Part shown: piece by piece, positions 38,407-48,882 of the stretch
Position numbering within the stretch: the stretch's first letter is position 1
How the letters are laid out: every line of letters starts with the position of its first letter
NCBI RefSeq assembly: GCF_964199755.1
Contig: NC_133917.1
Coordinates: forward strand, 4,717,967 to 4,781,966
Length of the DNA: 64,000 nucleotides
Direction: 5' to 3'
DNA from: Larus michahellis
Lineage: Eukaryota > Chordata > Aves > Charadriiformes > Laridae
Notes under the pieces: generated by a model
The model's input: only the letters and a program-made list of their open reading frames with translations
Told to the model about the DNA's origin: nothing
Databases searched by the model: none
Made by a program: the position numbers and the translations under genes

Positions 38407-38445
38407 AAACACCCCTTCCCCGCCCTGTCATCCCCTCTGCCCGCC

Positions 38446-38533
38446 ATGGCGGAGCCGGCGGCCGCGGGCGTCTCCTCGCTGCCCCGCGAGGTCCGCGAGC
38501 AGCTGGCCGAGCTGGAGCTGGAGCTCTCCGAAG
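38446..38533 (+). CDS. DIP2B: DIP2B coding exon 1 (partial gene; continues beyond window)
   Basis: DIP2B is a large (about 1,570 residues in human) disco-interacting protein 2 family member with an N-terminal DMAP1-binding domain and two adenylate-forming (AMP-binding) domains. It is linked to neurite growth and lipid metabolism. This exon encodes MAEPAAAGVSSLPREVREQL and then AELELELSE, with a glycine codon split at the donor GAAG|GTGAGG (phase 1). The C-terminal part matches the DIP2 N-terminal domain (human DIP2B and DIP2A share LAELELELSEG). The start sits in a near-perfect Kozak, GCCGCCATGG. DIP2B rather than DIP2A or DIP2C is chosen from LARP4 synteny. No further exon is in the window. 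Confidence 0.92.
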
Positions 38534-38639
38534 GTGAGGAGCGCCGGGCCGCGCCGGGATCCCGCCTGCCCTGCCCTGCCCTCGGGGTGCCGGCCCGGTC
38601 TCCGCGGCCTCCTGCGGCCCGGGCGGGGGGAGCCTCTGT

Positions 38640-38970
38640 GTGAGGGGGCCGGGAGGCGCGGGGGGGTCTGTGGGAGAGGAGGCCCGGGGCGCCTGAGGGG
38701 GCTGTGAGGGAGGGAGGCTCCGTGTGGGGGGGGGTCGGGGTGTGTGAGGGTGCCGTGAGGGAGGGGGGCTCTGTGTGAGGGGCTGGAGCGTGTGAGGGGC
38801 TTCGAGAGGCTCCGGGTGGGGGGCCGGGAAGTCTTTGGGGACTGTGAGGGGGCCGTGAGGGAAGGGAGACTCCATGTGAGGGGCTCCGAGAGGCTCCGTG
38901 TGAGGGGGCGGGAATGCGGGGGCTGAGGGTGCCCGCTGGGGACAGGCAGGGTCCTGCCCGTGGAGGGGGG
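38640..38970 (+). repeat. G-rich degenerate minisatellite at the start of DIP2B intron 1
   Basis: Repeated words GTGAGGGGG, CTGTGAGGGAGGG and GAGGCTCCGTGTGAGG recur with varying spacing. It creates long, proline/serine-rich open frames on the minus strand (for example 38428-39642) that are artefacts of low stop-codon density. There are many G3+ runs, so G-quadruplex formation is likely on the coding strand. Confidence 0.75.
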
Positions 38971-41900
38971 GGGGTGGAGCCGGGCGCTTGGGTATGCGGG
39001 GGATCCCCCGCTTGCCCCGGGGGGACCCTCTGCGAGCGCATCCCCCTCGGGAGGGATTTCCTTCTTGCGGCCTCTTCTCTGTAGCGTCCGAGCTCGGGGT
39101 GCGGAGGGGGAGGGAGAGGCTCCGGGTACCGCCGGTGGTCCCGGGGGGAGGAGACGAAGGAACTTTGGGTACATAATGAAGACATGCCTGGTGTTCTTTC
39201 CACTTTCTGAATAAGTTCTTTTGCGTAGCCATAATCGGGACAGAGCATGCGCTTTTTTTTTTTTTTTTTTTGTTTCCTTTTTTGCATGGGTATGTCTTTG
39301 TTTCCTAGTGCCTAAACTGCTGTTCTCAATATAGCTTTGTTGTAAAGTTCCCTTGTGAAGCCGGAGGGCGAGGGTTGAATCTGAGGCGGGGGGTGAAGGT
39401 TGCAGAGCAGGTAGCTCTGTTTTGCATGTCTTTAAATTTCCTCCCTCCATCAGGGTACAAAACTTGATGCCACGATCAGTGGCTTCTCGGGGAGGGCTCC
39501 CTGCATGGTTGCAGTAATCTCCTAGTATTAAAACGTATGGAAAATCAAGTTTCAGTAGCATCTTTAGTCTGTCATTTTGTCCCAGAACATGGAGTGTAGA
39601 AGGGAGACTGTTTGCTGTTGTGAAGATTGGGAATTCATTCACTGGGCTGGGGGCTGTCAGCCCCCGCTGCCCGCATGGGCACCCAGTGCCAGATGGAAAG
39701 GCCGTGGTGGTGCTTTCTTAACACAACTTGTTTGTAGTTAAACTTTTAATGTTAGCTGTTTGGGTTTTTTTGTCAAGTGTTTTTCAGATATACTTTCTGT
39801 AAACATTTAACTAAAGTGATAATGCTATCTGGTGTTTGGTTTTGGATACTCCATGGTAGCAAAGAATTGAACAACATTCTCTCACGTTGCTCAAAATGTA
39901 ACATGAAATCATTATATATTTTTTTAAGAATTTGCTGAATGTTTTAAGCATTTGTTTCTATTTTCTGTGAAACTTGTTTCTTCTGATACTGAAAGCCCAT
40001 TATAGTTTGACTCTGTAATATATAGTACTGCAAACTTTAAAAAAAAAATTAAATCCCTTTGCTAGGATGGCTGGCTGTGACATCATGCTAATCTTTAACA
40101 AGCTTCTCCAGTAGCTTGAACTTCAGTGTTATAGAGTGAAGTTTTCCATGTTATGTAAGTAAATTTCTGAATATTAAATCTGCTGCTCCTTTGTGGATTT
40201 AATACTCAGATTTCTTAATATGCATGTTATGGATTTGTTTGTGCAAATCACTTTTTCTATCAAAAAACCATGAGTACAAAGAATTTTGTGTGACTGTCCA
40301 CAAGCTCTTGGAAACATATTTCACGGTATCTTGTGCCTGAGATAACTGAGGTCTGACCTGTACAGGAGCCGAGTGAGTCAGTGAGGTAATGTCATTGTAC
40401 GGTTCGTGAAAAATACGCCCTAGTTTGAGGCTTAAGCATAAAATTTTTTAAGGCGTATGTGTGTATTGTTCAACTGAATAGAACTATGGCCTGTTTATAG
40501 TAAACAATATTGAATAGAAGCATTTTATTAAAAATGGCAGTAATGCTTCGTGTTTGACTGATTAGTTGTTGCTCAGATAAGAACACTTGATCCTTTTTTT
40601 TCCACCCCCTTGTTGCAGCTTTATTTGTCTCTAGGCTTGACTGTTTACTATGTAAATGTTTCTGTCGGGTTTGCTGGGTAAGAACACCTCGCTTTTGGAA
40701 CAGGAGAGGAACTGCACCTGCACTGAGTTGGTACAGGTAGCCCGGGGTCCCTGCCAGCAGGAACTGGGGGATGGCTGTGCCCTTGATGTGTGATCTTACG
40801 GTGGGGAGTACCCGAGCGCCGTTTGGAAGATGGCTTCAGGTGCAGGAGACTGCAGGCGAGGAGCATAAACAGCTTGTGTGCTGAACCTCGCAGCGAGTTC
40901 TGTGCAGGGCTGCGTTACCAGTAACCACCACAGTGTAGAGAATTTATAACAGTATGGGGGAAATATAGTATTAAAATCTTATCTGGCGCTACGCTTGTGA
41001 AAGGTGCTGTGTCAGCAAGCGGGATGCAAAGTGGAGCAGGATTAGTTTAATGTATGCTTAAAATAGAAATCATAGTTTGCAGTGATGAGCCATGAGACTT
41101 TCTTCAGGAACAATCTGTGCGGACAGAGCAACAGGACTAATTATACCTCTGCCTTCCCTGGATTATTCCTTCCTGAGCCTTGTGGTCAGCATGGAAGCAG
41201 CAGTAGTCCCATTCCTGAGTACACTTAAAACGTCTAAGCAAAGTAGTGGAGTGTGTTTCAGGAAACAGTTTGTTAATCAACAGAAATTGAACTTTTTTTT
41301 TTTTTTCAGTCTTTTATGTGTGTCTTCATTTGGCCTCAGTGATTGATTTGAGTCTAACTCATTTATTCCCAAGTGTAGATAAGAATTCAGTTATCTTCTA
41401 TCAACCTGAAGTATGTTATACCCAAATCTTAAACAGCCCACTTTATGGAGACATCTTGTGCCCTTACAGAGGGATCAGTGCCATTGCCTCTAAATAAAAA
41501 TGCTAAATATAAGCAGTGAATTGGGTCGTGGAACTGTGTGAAACCTGGAACCTGCTCATTACTTATGTTTTCCTTCTTTTCTCTCTTTTGGTGTTTTTTT
41601 CTTTCTAGCTCTTTTCTTCATCTGTTGGTAACACCCACATTATGCATCACTAATGATGGGAAGGGCTGTCTTTGTATTTGCATCTGCTTCTTTTTCATGA
41701 GTAGAAGTGCCAGGGATATTAACTTTAAAGAAGACTTTTACCCCTGTTTTCACGTTTCTCTAAGGACAGGAGCTCAGTGTTCCGCCTCTGGGGTTGAACC
41801 GCACCTGTGTGCGACGGTGGCTTTGTATCCACTGTATGATGCTGTTTCTTGAAAAGTTCGTGGTGTGTGCTGGTGAGTTCACAGAACAAGGTAAATGTTT

Positions 41901-42969
41901 GCGTTCGTCCCACATTCAGCTGAACGTGTTAGTCTTAAAGCACTTCAGCACTCAGCTTGGGGATGTCCGAGTGCTCTTACACTTCGGGTGAAATTTTCAA
42001 GCAGCTCCTCTCATGTTGACCTCATCACAGCTATGTTAATAGAGCTCAGAAACTCTGGAATAGCCAGATTTGAAGGTTCTAATTAAGCACGTTCAGGGGA
42101 TTTGTTTTATACGGTGCACGTTAGGAGACTGTTGTACTGCTTGCACGGTAAAGTTTGTTCTCTTGGTACAACATAGATGGTGGTGCCACGAGTGCTTTTT
42201 CTTTGAAAGTAGGACAGCTGACTCCCGGGCCACGCTGGATGGGCCAGCTCGTCTCCGAGAGGGTTAAGCGCGCTCATAAAGAGCTTATTTGGCTGCTGGT
42301 TTTTATTTGACTACGGTTTGTCTTGTCTGATGTGTTTAACTAGTAAAGGGATGTTAGTGGAGTGAACTTCAGCTTGTGATATCTGTGAAAGTATGAGGTA
42401 AGGGGAGGGAGGAAACACACCTAGCAATCACGAGGAATTCCCCTGTTAGCAGTTCAGGCCTTGAACGTAATTTCGGTCGCTTCTGGGTTATGTGACAGGG
42501 TTATCATATCGTTGCTCCTGCCTCATGTACAGAAGGAGCTGGTTTCTGTTTACTTTTCTAGTTAAACATACATTTGGCTGTCTGTTTTGTGATTTCGTGT
42601 GGGTGTTTCTGTGAATGGCTTCATGCACCTGTGTTTGTTCCTTTGAAAGCTGATTGTCTCTTAGTGAAGAATTGAGGCTCTGTCTGCAGAGGAAAGCTTT
42701 GTATTAGGATTTTCAGAAGCTGAAGAAACAGCGAGGATGGTGACATGTGTGGAAAAAGTAGTATCAGCAAAACAGTTGAAACCCAGGACTGAAGGCCAGC
42801 CAAATAGGATAGAACCTTACTGGAAGAAAACATGTTGACTCAAGCAAGTGGGTAGAGTCTTTATTTTGTTTGGCTTGAAAATTTCCTAAGGAATTGTGGT
42901 ATTTTTCTGTTCTTTCAAAAATTGTGCGTTTCAGTTTTCATTCTTTTGATTGCCAGGCGCCTGTCAAAG

Positions 42970-43080
42970 TAGGTGAGGACCTTTTTTATAGATTAAGTAG
43001 CTGAAGCACAGAATTTAAATAGATTAGAGAAGAGTCAAAGGAAGTAATTGTCCAAGTAAGGACTGGCTGTGTGGGTTTTG
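42970..43080 (+). mobile_element. Possible MIR-like relic
   Basis: CCTTTTTTATAGATTAAGTA, GCTGAAGCACAGAA and GTAATTGTCCAAGT resemble, in order, the MIR segments 'cattttatagatgagg', 'aactgaggcacagag' and 'taacttgcccaag'. Very diverged. Confidence 0.3.
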
Positions 43081-44405
43081 CTGAGCGAGCAGCAAGGTTT
43101 CACTTCGGTTTCTTCCCTGCCATTGAGAGGGGAACTGTGGCTATAGGACAGAAAAGGTTGAAGAAGAGCTTATGAACATGAGCAAGTTGGATCTGATCGT
43201 CTTGTAGCTAGCAGGACTTACAGGTGGGTTTTGTGCATTCTTGCAGCATCTCACCCACAAGGCTTGCATTAGGCAAAACTGGTAATGGGAAAGCTTTTAT
43301 GTTGCTTCCTTAATTTACCTGCAGGACTGACAGCTGATGGGTACCAAATCTGCTGAGAAATCTGTGTATGTCTTTGACACGGCCTTTCTGTATGCAGCCA
43401 ACAAAGGTACGGTTCTGAGGCAGTGCTTTGAAATGCATAAAAAACCTTTTGGAGCATGTCGTAGGGAGCTGTTTACGCAAATTCCGAGCTGATCATTCTT
43501 GCCTTGTTTGGCTTTCTAAAGATTCCAATAAGAGCCTTCACTTCAGATGATACTGTATTTTCTTAAGCCTTACAACCCAGGAAAAAGTGATGCAAGCATG
43601 GTAGCGCATGGGTTCCTTGCAATGGCTGCCTCTTGCAGGAAAAGGAAATACAGCTCAAGTCATGATCGAGAGGAGCAAAGTAACAAATCTGTCACCGGTG
43701 CATCAAACAGAAGGTCCATAAGATGATCACAAATGTCTACTATGCAGATGGTCAAAACAGAATGATGTAAATGATTAATGGTTTGGAGAGAGCGAGTTAA
43801 ACGCAAATACTGAAAGAAGTATTTTGGCTACTGTGAGTGGGAGTAGATTTTACTGTTGGTACAGGATTGAAGCATGTAAACACGGTGAAGGAAAGAAGGG
43901 TTTTGGAGCATCCAGTCTGGTATAACAAAGAATAATCAGGAGAGTTAAGGAACGTGCATGTTTTTGTGTTGTCCCTTTTATACTTAGGAAATGAGGAGTG
44001 AGTTTGGGGCTATTTTTAAAAGCTGCAGGTCTGACCCTTTGCCCTGGGGAGAGGAGGAAATTAGAGGCTTTAAAGAGAGTCCTCCACCTCCTCCCTGATT
44101 TCTTCTCTGAAGCTTTGCTAGAGTTAGAACCGGTTTTCCTCACTCGGGTGGAGGGGACATCTGGTGGCAATGATTCCTGGTTTGTCTTTTATGATTCTTG
44201 CTACATCTAGTAAGGGTTGTAGCTGCAGTTTCAGCTGGGTACTTAGGCTGGAAATGTTAATCAGACCTGTTAGCCTGACACATCTGCGCTAAAGCCGCAT
44301 TTGGTGTTCTTTTTGTGGTGTCCTAGATAACTGATCTTCAGTTTTCTATTTTAAATTCTGTAGCATGAAATATTAAGTAGCAGATGTGATGGACGGTAGC
44401 ATAAC

Positions 44406-44464
44406 CATCGGGGGTTGGACTAGATGATCTCCAGAGGTCCCTTCGAACCCTATGATTCTATGAT
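44406..44464 (+). mobile_element. Short CR1 3' end
   Basis: GGGGTTGGACTAGATGATCT, then CCAGAGGTCCCTTCGAACC and the tail TATGATTCTATGAT are the terminal ~60 bp of a CR1, severely 5'-truncated. Confidence 0.85.
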
Positions 44465-45842
44465 AACTGCACAGAACTGGATTGCTGGTCTTTCCAACAG
44501 GCATCTAACTAGACAATAGTTGGAGCTCCATAGGAAAGTATGCGTGCAGAGGACCCCTCGTGTTTCTAGTTCATTGGTGATGCTGTGGAAAGGGTGATGG
44601 GTTCCTTCCTGATTCCCTCTATCTGATTAGTTTTTGTCATGAAGCTTTCTATTCATTGGATTTATCATGTTTATTCAGTGGCAAGTTTCAGAAGCCAAAG
44701 AGTGAACTAATGGTGAGAAGTCCCAGAGGTACAAGCAGAAGCTGGATAGTATCCTGTTTTCATTTGTTTCAAATACAATGTTCAGATAATTTCTTAAAAT
44801 GCTTTTCTTTAAACTGTATGTCTCAAAGTTATACAAAGCATTTCCTGAATCTCTCAGTGAGTTACTCCGTTGCTTTTTGGACCTGGATTAATAGAGAGGA
44901 ATTGAAGCATTTCTCTGTTGAGGTTGATTCAATCCAAAATTTTTCTTAGAGCTTATGAAATCAGGGAAGAGTCATCAGACCAGGATGTCTCATTCTATTA
45001 ACTAGAATGGAAGAGACCTAAATTTGCACCATGTGTGAGGAAACAGTGATTTATAGCTAACGGATGCTCTGCAGGCAGCAGCATTCCATCTGCTACACGA
45101 ATTTTCCCATTACATTTTGATGAAAAGTCTTGGGAAAAGCCTCACACCTGTATTTCTCATTCTGAATAATGTTTGCCAGCGCTGGGTTGTTACTCTAGTC
45201 TGGATATTTTTTTGAGTAAAATGCCTATTTCTATCAGCTTGCATTTTTTTCCAACTTCAAAGCTGAGAGTTTCTGAAACACTGCTTGGAATACACACAAG
45301 CAGCAGAGGTTCTGTTTATACCAAAGAGAGTCACTGTAAGAGTACCTTAACTTTCCTTGCTGCTCTTGTGAGCAAACGCCCTCTTTTATTTAGTGTAATT
45401 TAAGCTGATTAAAAGAAAAAGAAAAAAAAAGCTTGCTTAAAGTTTTAGCACTTCTCTGCCAACATAAACTTTTTCTAATTCTTGTTGACTTGAGAGTTGC
45501 TGGTACAAACTAGGTCTTTCTGGACTTTGAATTCCATGGGGACAGGAGCCCACAGAGCCTACAGGGCATGCATTAGTGTATTTTGGGAAGCTGGGCTGTG
45601 AGTTACTGCCTCAGTGATCAGCAACTGAGCCTCTCGGAATTGTTCCCCAGCAGTCAGGCAACCTGCTTTCACCAGCTCCGTGTCCCTAGGGAGCAAAAAC
45701 AACCAGGAGAATTGTATCCCTGCCTGATAAAATTAGGTCTTCTGTAATCTCTCTTGGAACAGCCGGATGGCTAGCTGCCTTGAAAAACATATGTTTTAAT
45801 GCAGGAATAATGCATTCCATTTAGGATGGCTATAGCCGTGGG

Positions 45843-45905
45843 AGCTAGTTGACTTAGTGGATAAAGCACTCCCATTTTGCCTCTGGGATCAGGACTAATG
45901 TCAAA
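45843..45905 (+). mobile_element. tRNA-derived SINE head relic
   Basis: TTGACTTAGTGGATAAAGCA resembles the A-box region of a tRNA-derived SINE head, followed by CTGGGATCAGGACTAA at B-box distance. The B box is degraded. Confidence 0.35.
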
Positions 45906-46281
45906 CATCAGGTCTAGAGTGCAGCGGTGGAAAAGCATTGTTTGGGATGTTTTTCCTGTCTTTTGCCCTTAACGGGGATGTTGTTCCTGTGCCATAGTCC
46001 TAAAGGAGTTTGAGAACTAAACCATCCTATTATTGGAAATAAAACATAAATTGCAAAGATGAGGAGTTAGCACATGTAGATTGTAGCTCACTTTGCATTA
46101 AAAAAACTTATTTAGGAATAGCAACATTCGTGTTCCTCTAACAGAAGTTTATAATAAATTTCTCTTTGAGAGCAGCATGGGTAACTTGCTGGAGGAAGTT
46201 CTGCTGTATCCCTGCCTCTCCGGTAGAGCTCCCCCGCACAGAGGGAAGGCACCACTGTCATTGCAGCCACGCACATCTCTG

Positions 46282-46885
46282 TAGAATCATAGAATCATAG
46301 AATTGTTGAGGTTGGAAGGGACCTTTAAGATCATCGAGTCCAACCTTTAGCCTACCCTGACAAGAGCCACTTCTAAACCGTGTCCCTCAGTGCCCCATCT
46401 ACCCTTTTTTTAAACACCTCCAGAGATGGTGAATCCACCACCTCCCTGGGCAGCCTATTCCAATGTTTAATAACCCTTTCAGTGAAAAAATGTCTCCTAA
46501 TATCTAATCTAAACCTCCCCTGACGTAACTTGAACCCATTTCCCCTCGTCCTATCACTTGTCACCAGGGAGAAGAGGTCAGCCCCCATCTCTCTACAACC
46601 TCCTTTCAGGTAGTTGTAGAGGGTGATAAGGTCTCCCCTCAGCCTCCTCTTTTCCAGGCTAAACAACCCCAGCTCCCTCAGTCGTTCTTCATAAGGTTTG
46701 TCCTCCAGGCCCCTCACCAGCTTTGTAGCCCTTCTCTGGACACGCTCCAACACCTCAATGTCCCTCTTGTAGCGAGGGGCCCAAAACTGAACGCAGTACT
46801 CGAGGTGGGGCCTCACCAGTGCCGAGTACAGGGGGATGATCACTTCCCTAGTCCGGCTCACCACACTATTCCTGATTCCTGTAGC
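46282..46885 (-). mobile_element. CR1 LINE fragment, minus strand, with intact C-terminal RT frame
   Basis: This is a 5'-truncated CR1 inserted antisense to DIP2B. Its 3' end is at 46282 (the tail ATTCTATGATTCTAC on the minus strand). The minus-strand frame 46373-46900 stays open for 175 codons. Recognisable pieces are [20 protein letters not shown] and the segment [20 protein letters not shown], ending in the usual ALRDTV. The absence of disabling mutations suggests a relatively young insertion. It lacks the catalytic RT and endonuclease domains, so it cannot move. Confidence 0.95.
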
Positions 46886-47221
46886 GCAGATGCAGCCCAC
46901 TGTTCTGCTGGGAGCGGATCCTCATGTGGTACTTCCAGCTCCTGCTTCCAAGCTGCTGAATTCCATTACAAGAAGCTAAGAATAAGTATTTTCCCCCTTT
47001 CCATATGAGCCATTGCTGTAGTTGCCACCAGGACAGGCTGTGGGTGACTGTGTGGGGTGTCGAGCTGTGCTGCTGGAGTGGGAAGGGGTGACCAGCAAGA
47101 CAAGCTGCTTGTGTGGGGCCAGTCATGTGAGACTTCAGAAGTGCTACATTTGGAATGTACAAATAAGATAAGTTGTGATGGGGCATTTTGTGGCCATAAA
47201 TTGGAAGGCTGTGATCTGCAG

Positions 47222-47300
47222 TAGGAATGATACAGCAGTTAAAGCACCAGATTGAAAGCTGAAAGATTTGGGTTCAGGTCCTGTCCCTATGTGTAACTTC
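47222..47300 (+). mobile_element. tRNA-derived SINE relic
   Basis: AGCAGTTAAAGCACCAGATT, then GAAAGCTGAAAGATTTGGGTTCAGGTCC, follow the A-box to B-box layout of tRNA-derived SINE heads (the B-box-like element is GGTTCAGGTCC). The next segment, TATGTGTAACTTC, resembles the 'ctgtgtgacctt' part of MIR/AmnSINE-type elements. Confidence 0.5.
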
Positions 47301-48852
47301 ATTCCATAGCTCCGCAACCACCAAGCCAGAAAGGGTAGTCAGGTGAGGCTGTGTTAAAGGCTTTGTGTTGCCTTCTGTCTCGCCTGTATCTTTAATGCAT
47401 CAATTCTTGATGTAGTGTCAATTAATCTTTGACATGAAGAGCCATTTCAATATGAAGCACCTTTTCTGGAAATACTGTCATTTGCTCACTGAGAAGAGCA
47501 GCGAATGCACGTATGCAGTACGGATATCCTGATAAGACTATTTTCCTTGCCTAGTGGTTGTGTCTTCATCATCACCTTTCACTGTAATTACCCGCTGTGG
47601 AAGCTTTGTGTGCTTCTCTGGTAACAGTGATCACATAGATAAGCTGACCAGCCAAAAGCAACCCTGAGGAGGGGAAAGAGTCTTTGAAGTTTTCTGCTTA
47701 CTTTCTAGAAAGAGGTATGAGCAAAGTTAACAAACAGTTGTAAAAGGTCACTCTTTGCCTTTCTGTGAAGAAGGCGAGATGTGTAGCTAGCGCGGTGGTG
47801 TGCTGCCTAGCAGCAGCTGACATTGCTGCTCACAATGTGCATTGTCACTGCGGTAAGGAGAAGGAGAGTTACTCCGAAGAGCTGGGAAGTGACACGGCAA
47901 ATTCCAGCCCGTGATTATTCACCATGTGGTGGAGAGCCGAGTCAGGCGATCTGAGCGGGAGATGAAAGGTGCTTGATCCTCAGCAGTTCTGATAGAGGAA
48001 TAAACAGATCTGCAGCTTGTTAAACTATGCTGCCTTTTTCCCCCCCTTAATTGAATATAAGTGGAAAATGCCTATTAAAGGTGTTCCATTTATGGCATTA
48101 AACACAAAAGATCGTTACGTGTCCCGTAGGGGTGGTTCTAGCAAGGTACTGGTGGCATGTGGTTGGCTAAATGTGGGGCTGGTTGTGTATGTGAAGGGAG
48201 AAGGGTGTTGCTGAAAAGTGCTTCAGATGAGTCCTTACTGTGTCTCTGAGCTGGAGAAAGGCACGTTTATTCCTATGGTGTGTCCTCAAGAGCTACAGCC
48301 CCAGTTTCATAACAAAGCCTTTGGCAGCAGCGTTGGCTCAGGATTCTCTCACCTCTTAGCACTTCCCTCTCTTCCATGGTGGAGAGCGCAGGCGCCTCAG
48401 CTCTGCGTTTTGTGAAGCTGTGAACTCTGGCAAACTGGAAGGGCAATTGATTGAACTTTTAGGAATGTAAGCTTTGTTCCGTAAAAAATAATGAACCATT
48501 TACTTCATTTCCTGAGCAGTGAAAGCATCTGTAGGTAACCAAATTTACAAATTATTTTTATACTTTTTTTTTTAAGCTTTTTTGGCAGTCCTGAGGAAAA
48601 AATACTGAACAAGATAAGACTGAAGCCGGTCTTGTGTTAGCAAAAAATAGATCTCATAATAGTGAAGTGCTCATGTAAAAGTTTTGTGAGACTGAGACCT
48701 GTGTTTATTCTTAGGGCAGAAACTTTAAGTGATCCCTTGTGGATTAAAAAAAAGAACAATTCTCATTGTAATTGGAATAAAAACCTCCTTACTTACGCAG
48801 TTTTGGATTGGAAGTTGCTACAGTGAAAAGGGGGAAGTATTGTTATTTTCAG

Positions 48853-48882
48853 TGCACGGACAGGAAGCGGAGACGCGGAGAG
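48853..48882 (+). other. Candidate 30-nt microexon in DIP2B intron 1
   Basis: A 3' splice-site-like TATTGTTATTTTCAG is followed by 30 nt and a strong donor, GAGAG|GTGAGG. With the phase-1 end of DIP2B exon 1 it would add ten codons (VHGQEAETRR) without a stop and keep the frame. It lies in a small CpG-rich pocket (about 48856-48945). There is no expression evidence and it may be chance. Confidence 0.2.

Larger units (their letters stand above)
37960..39170 (+). promoter_or_regulatory. DIP2B: DIP2B CpG island promoter
   Basis: A GC-rich block around DIP2B exon 1 with GC boxes, AP-2-type palindromes and a CACGTG E-box. There is no TATA box. Transcription probably starts between about 38180 and 38300, giving a leader with at least one upstream ORF. 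Confidence 0.85.

Noticed and set aside
38183-39642. 350-400-codon minus-strand frames rich in Pro/Ser/His
   Set aside because: They arise from the G-rich degenerate minisatellite and CpG island; the repeat periodicity explains the protein-like look.
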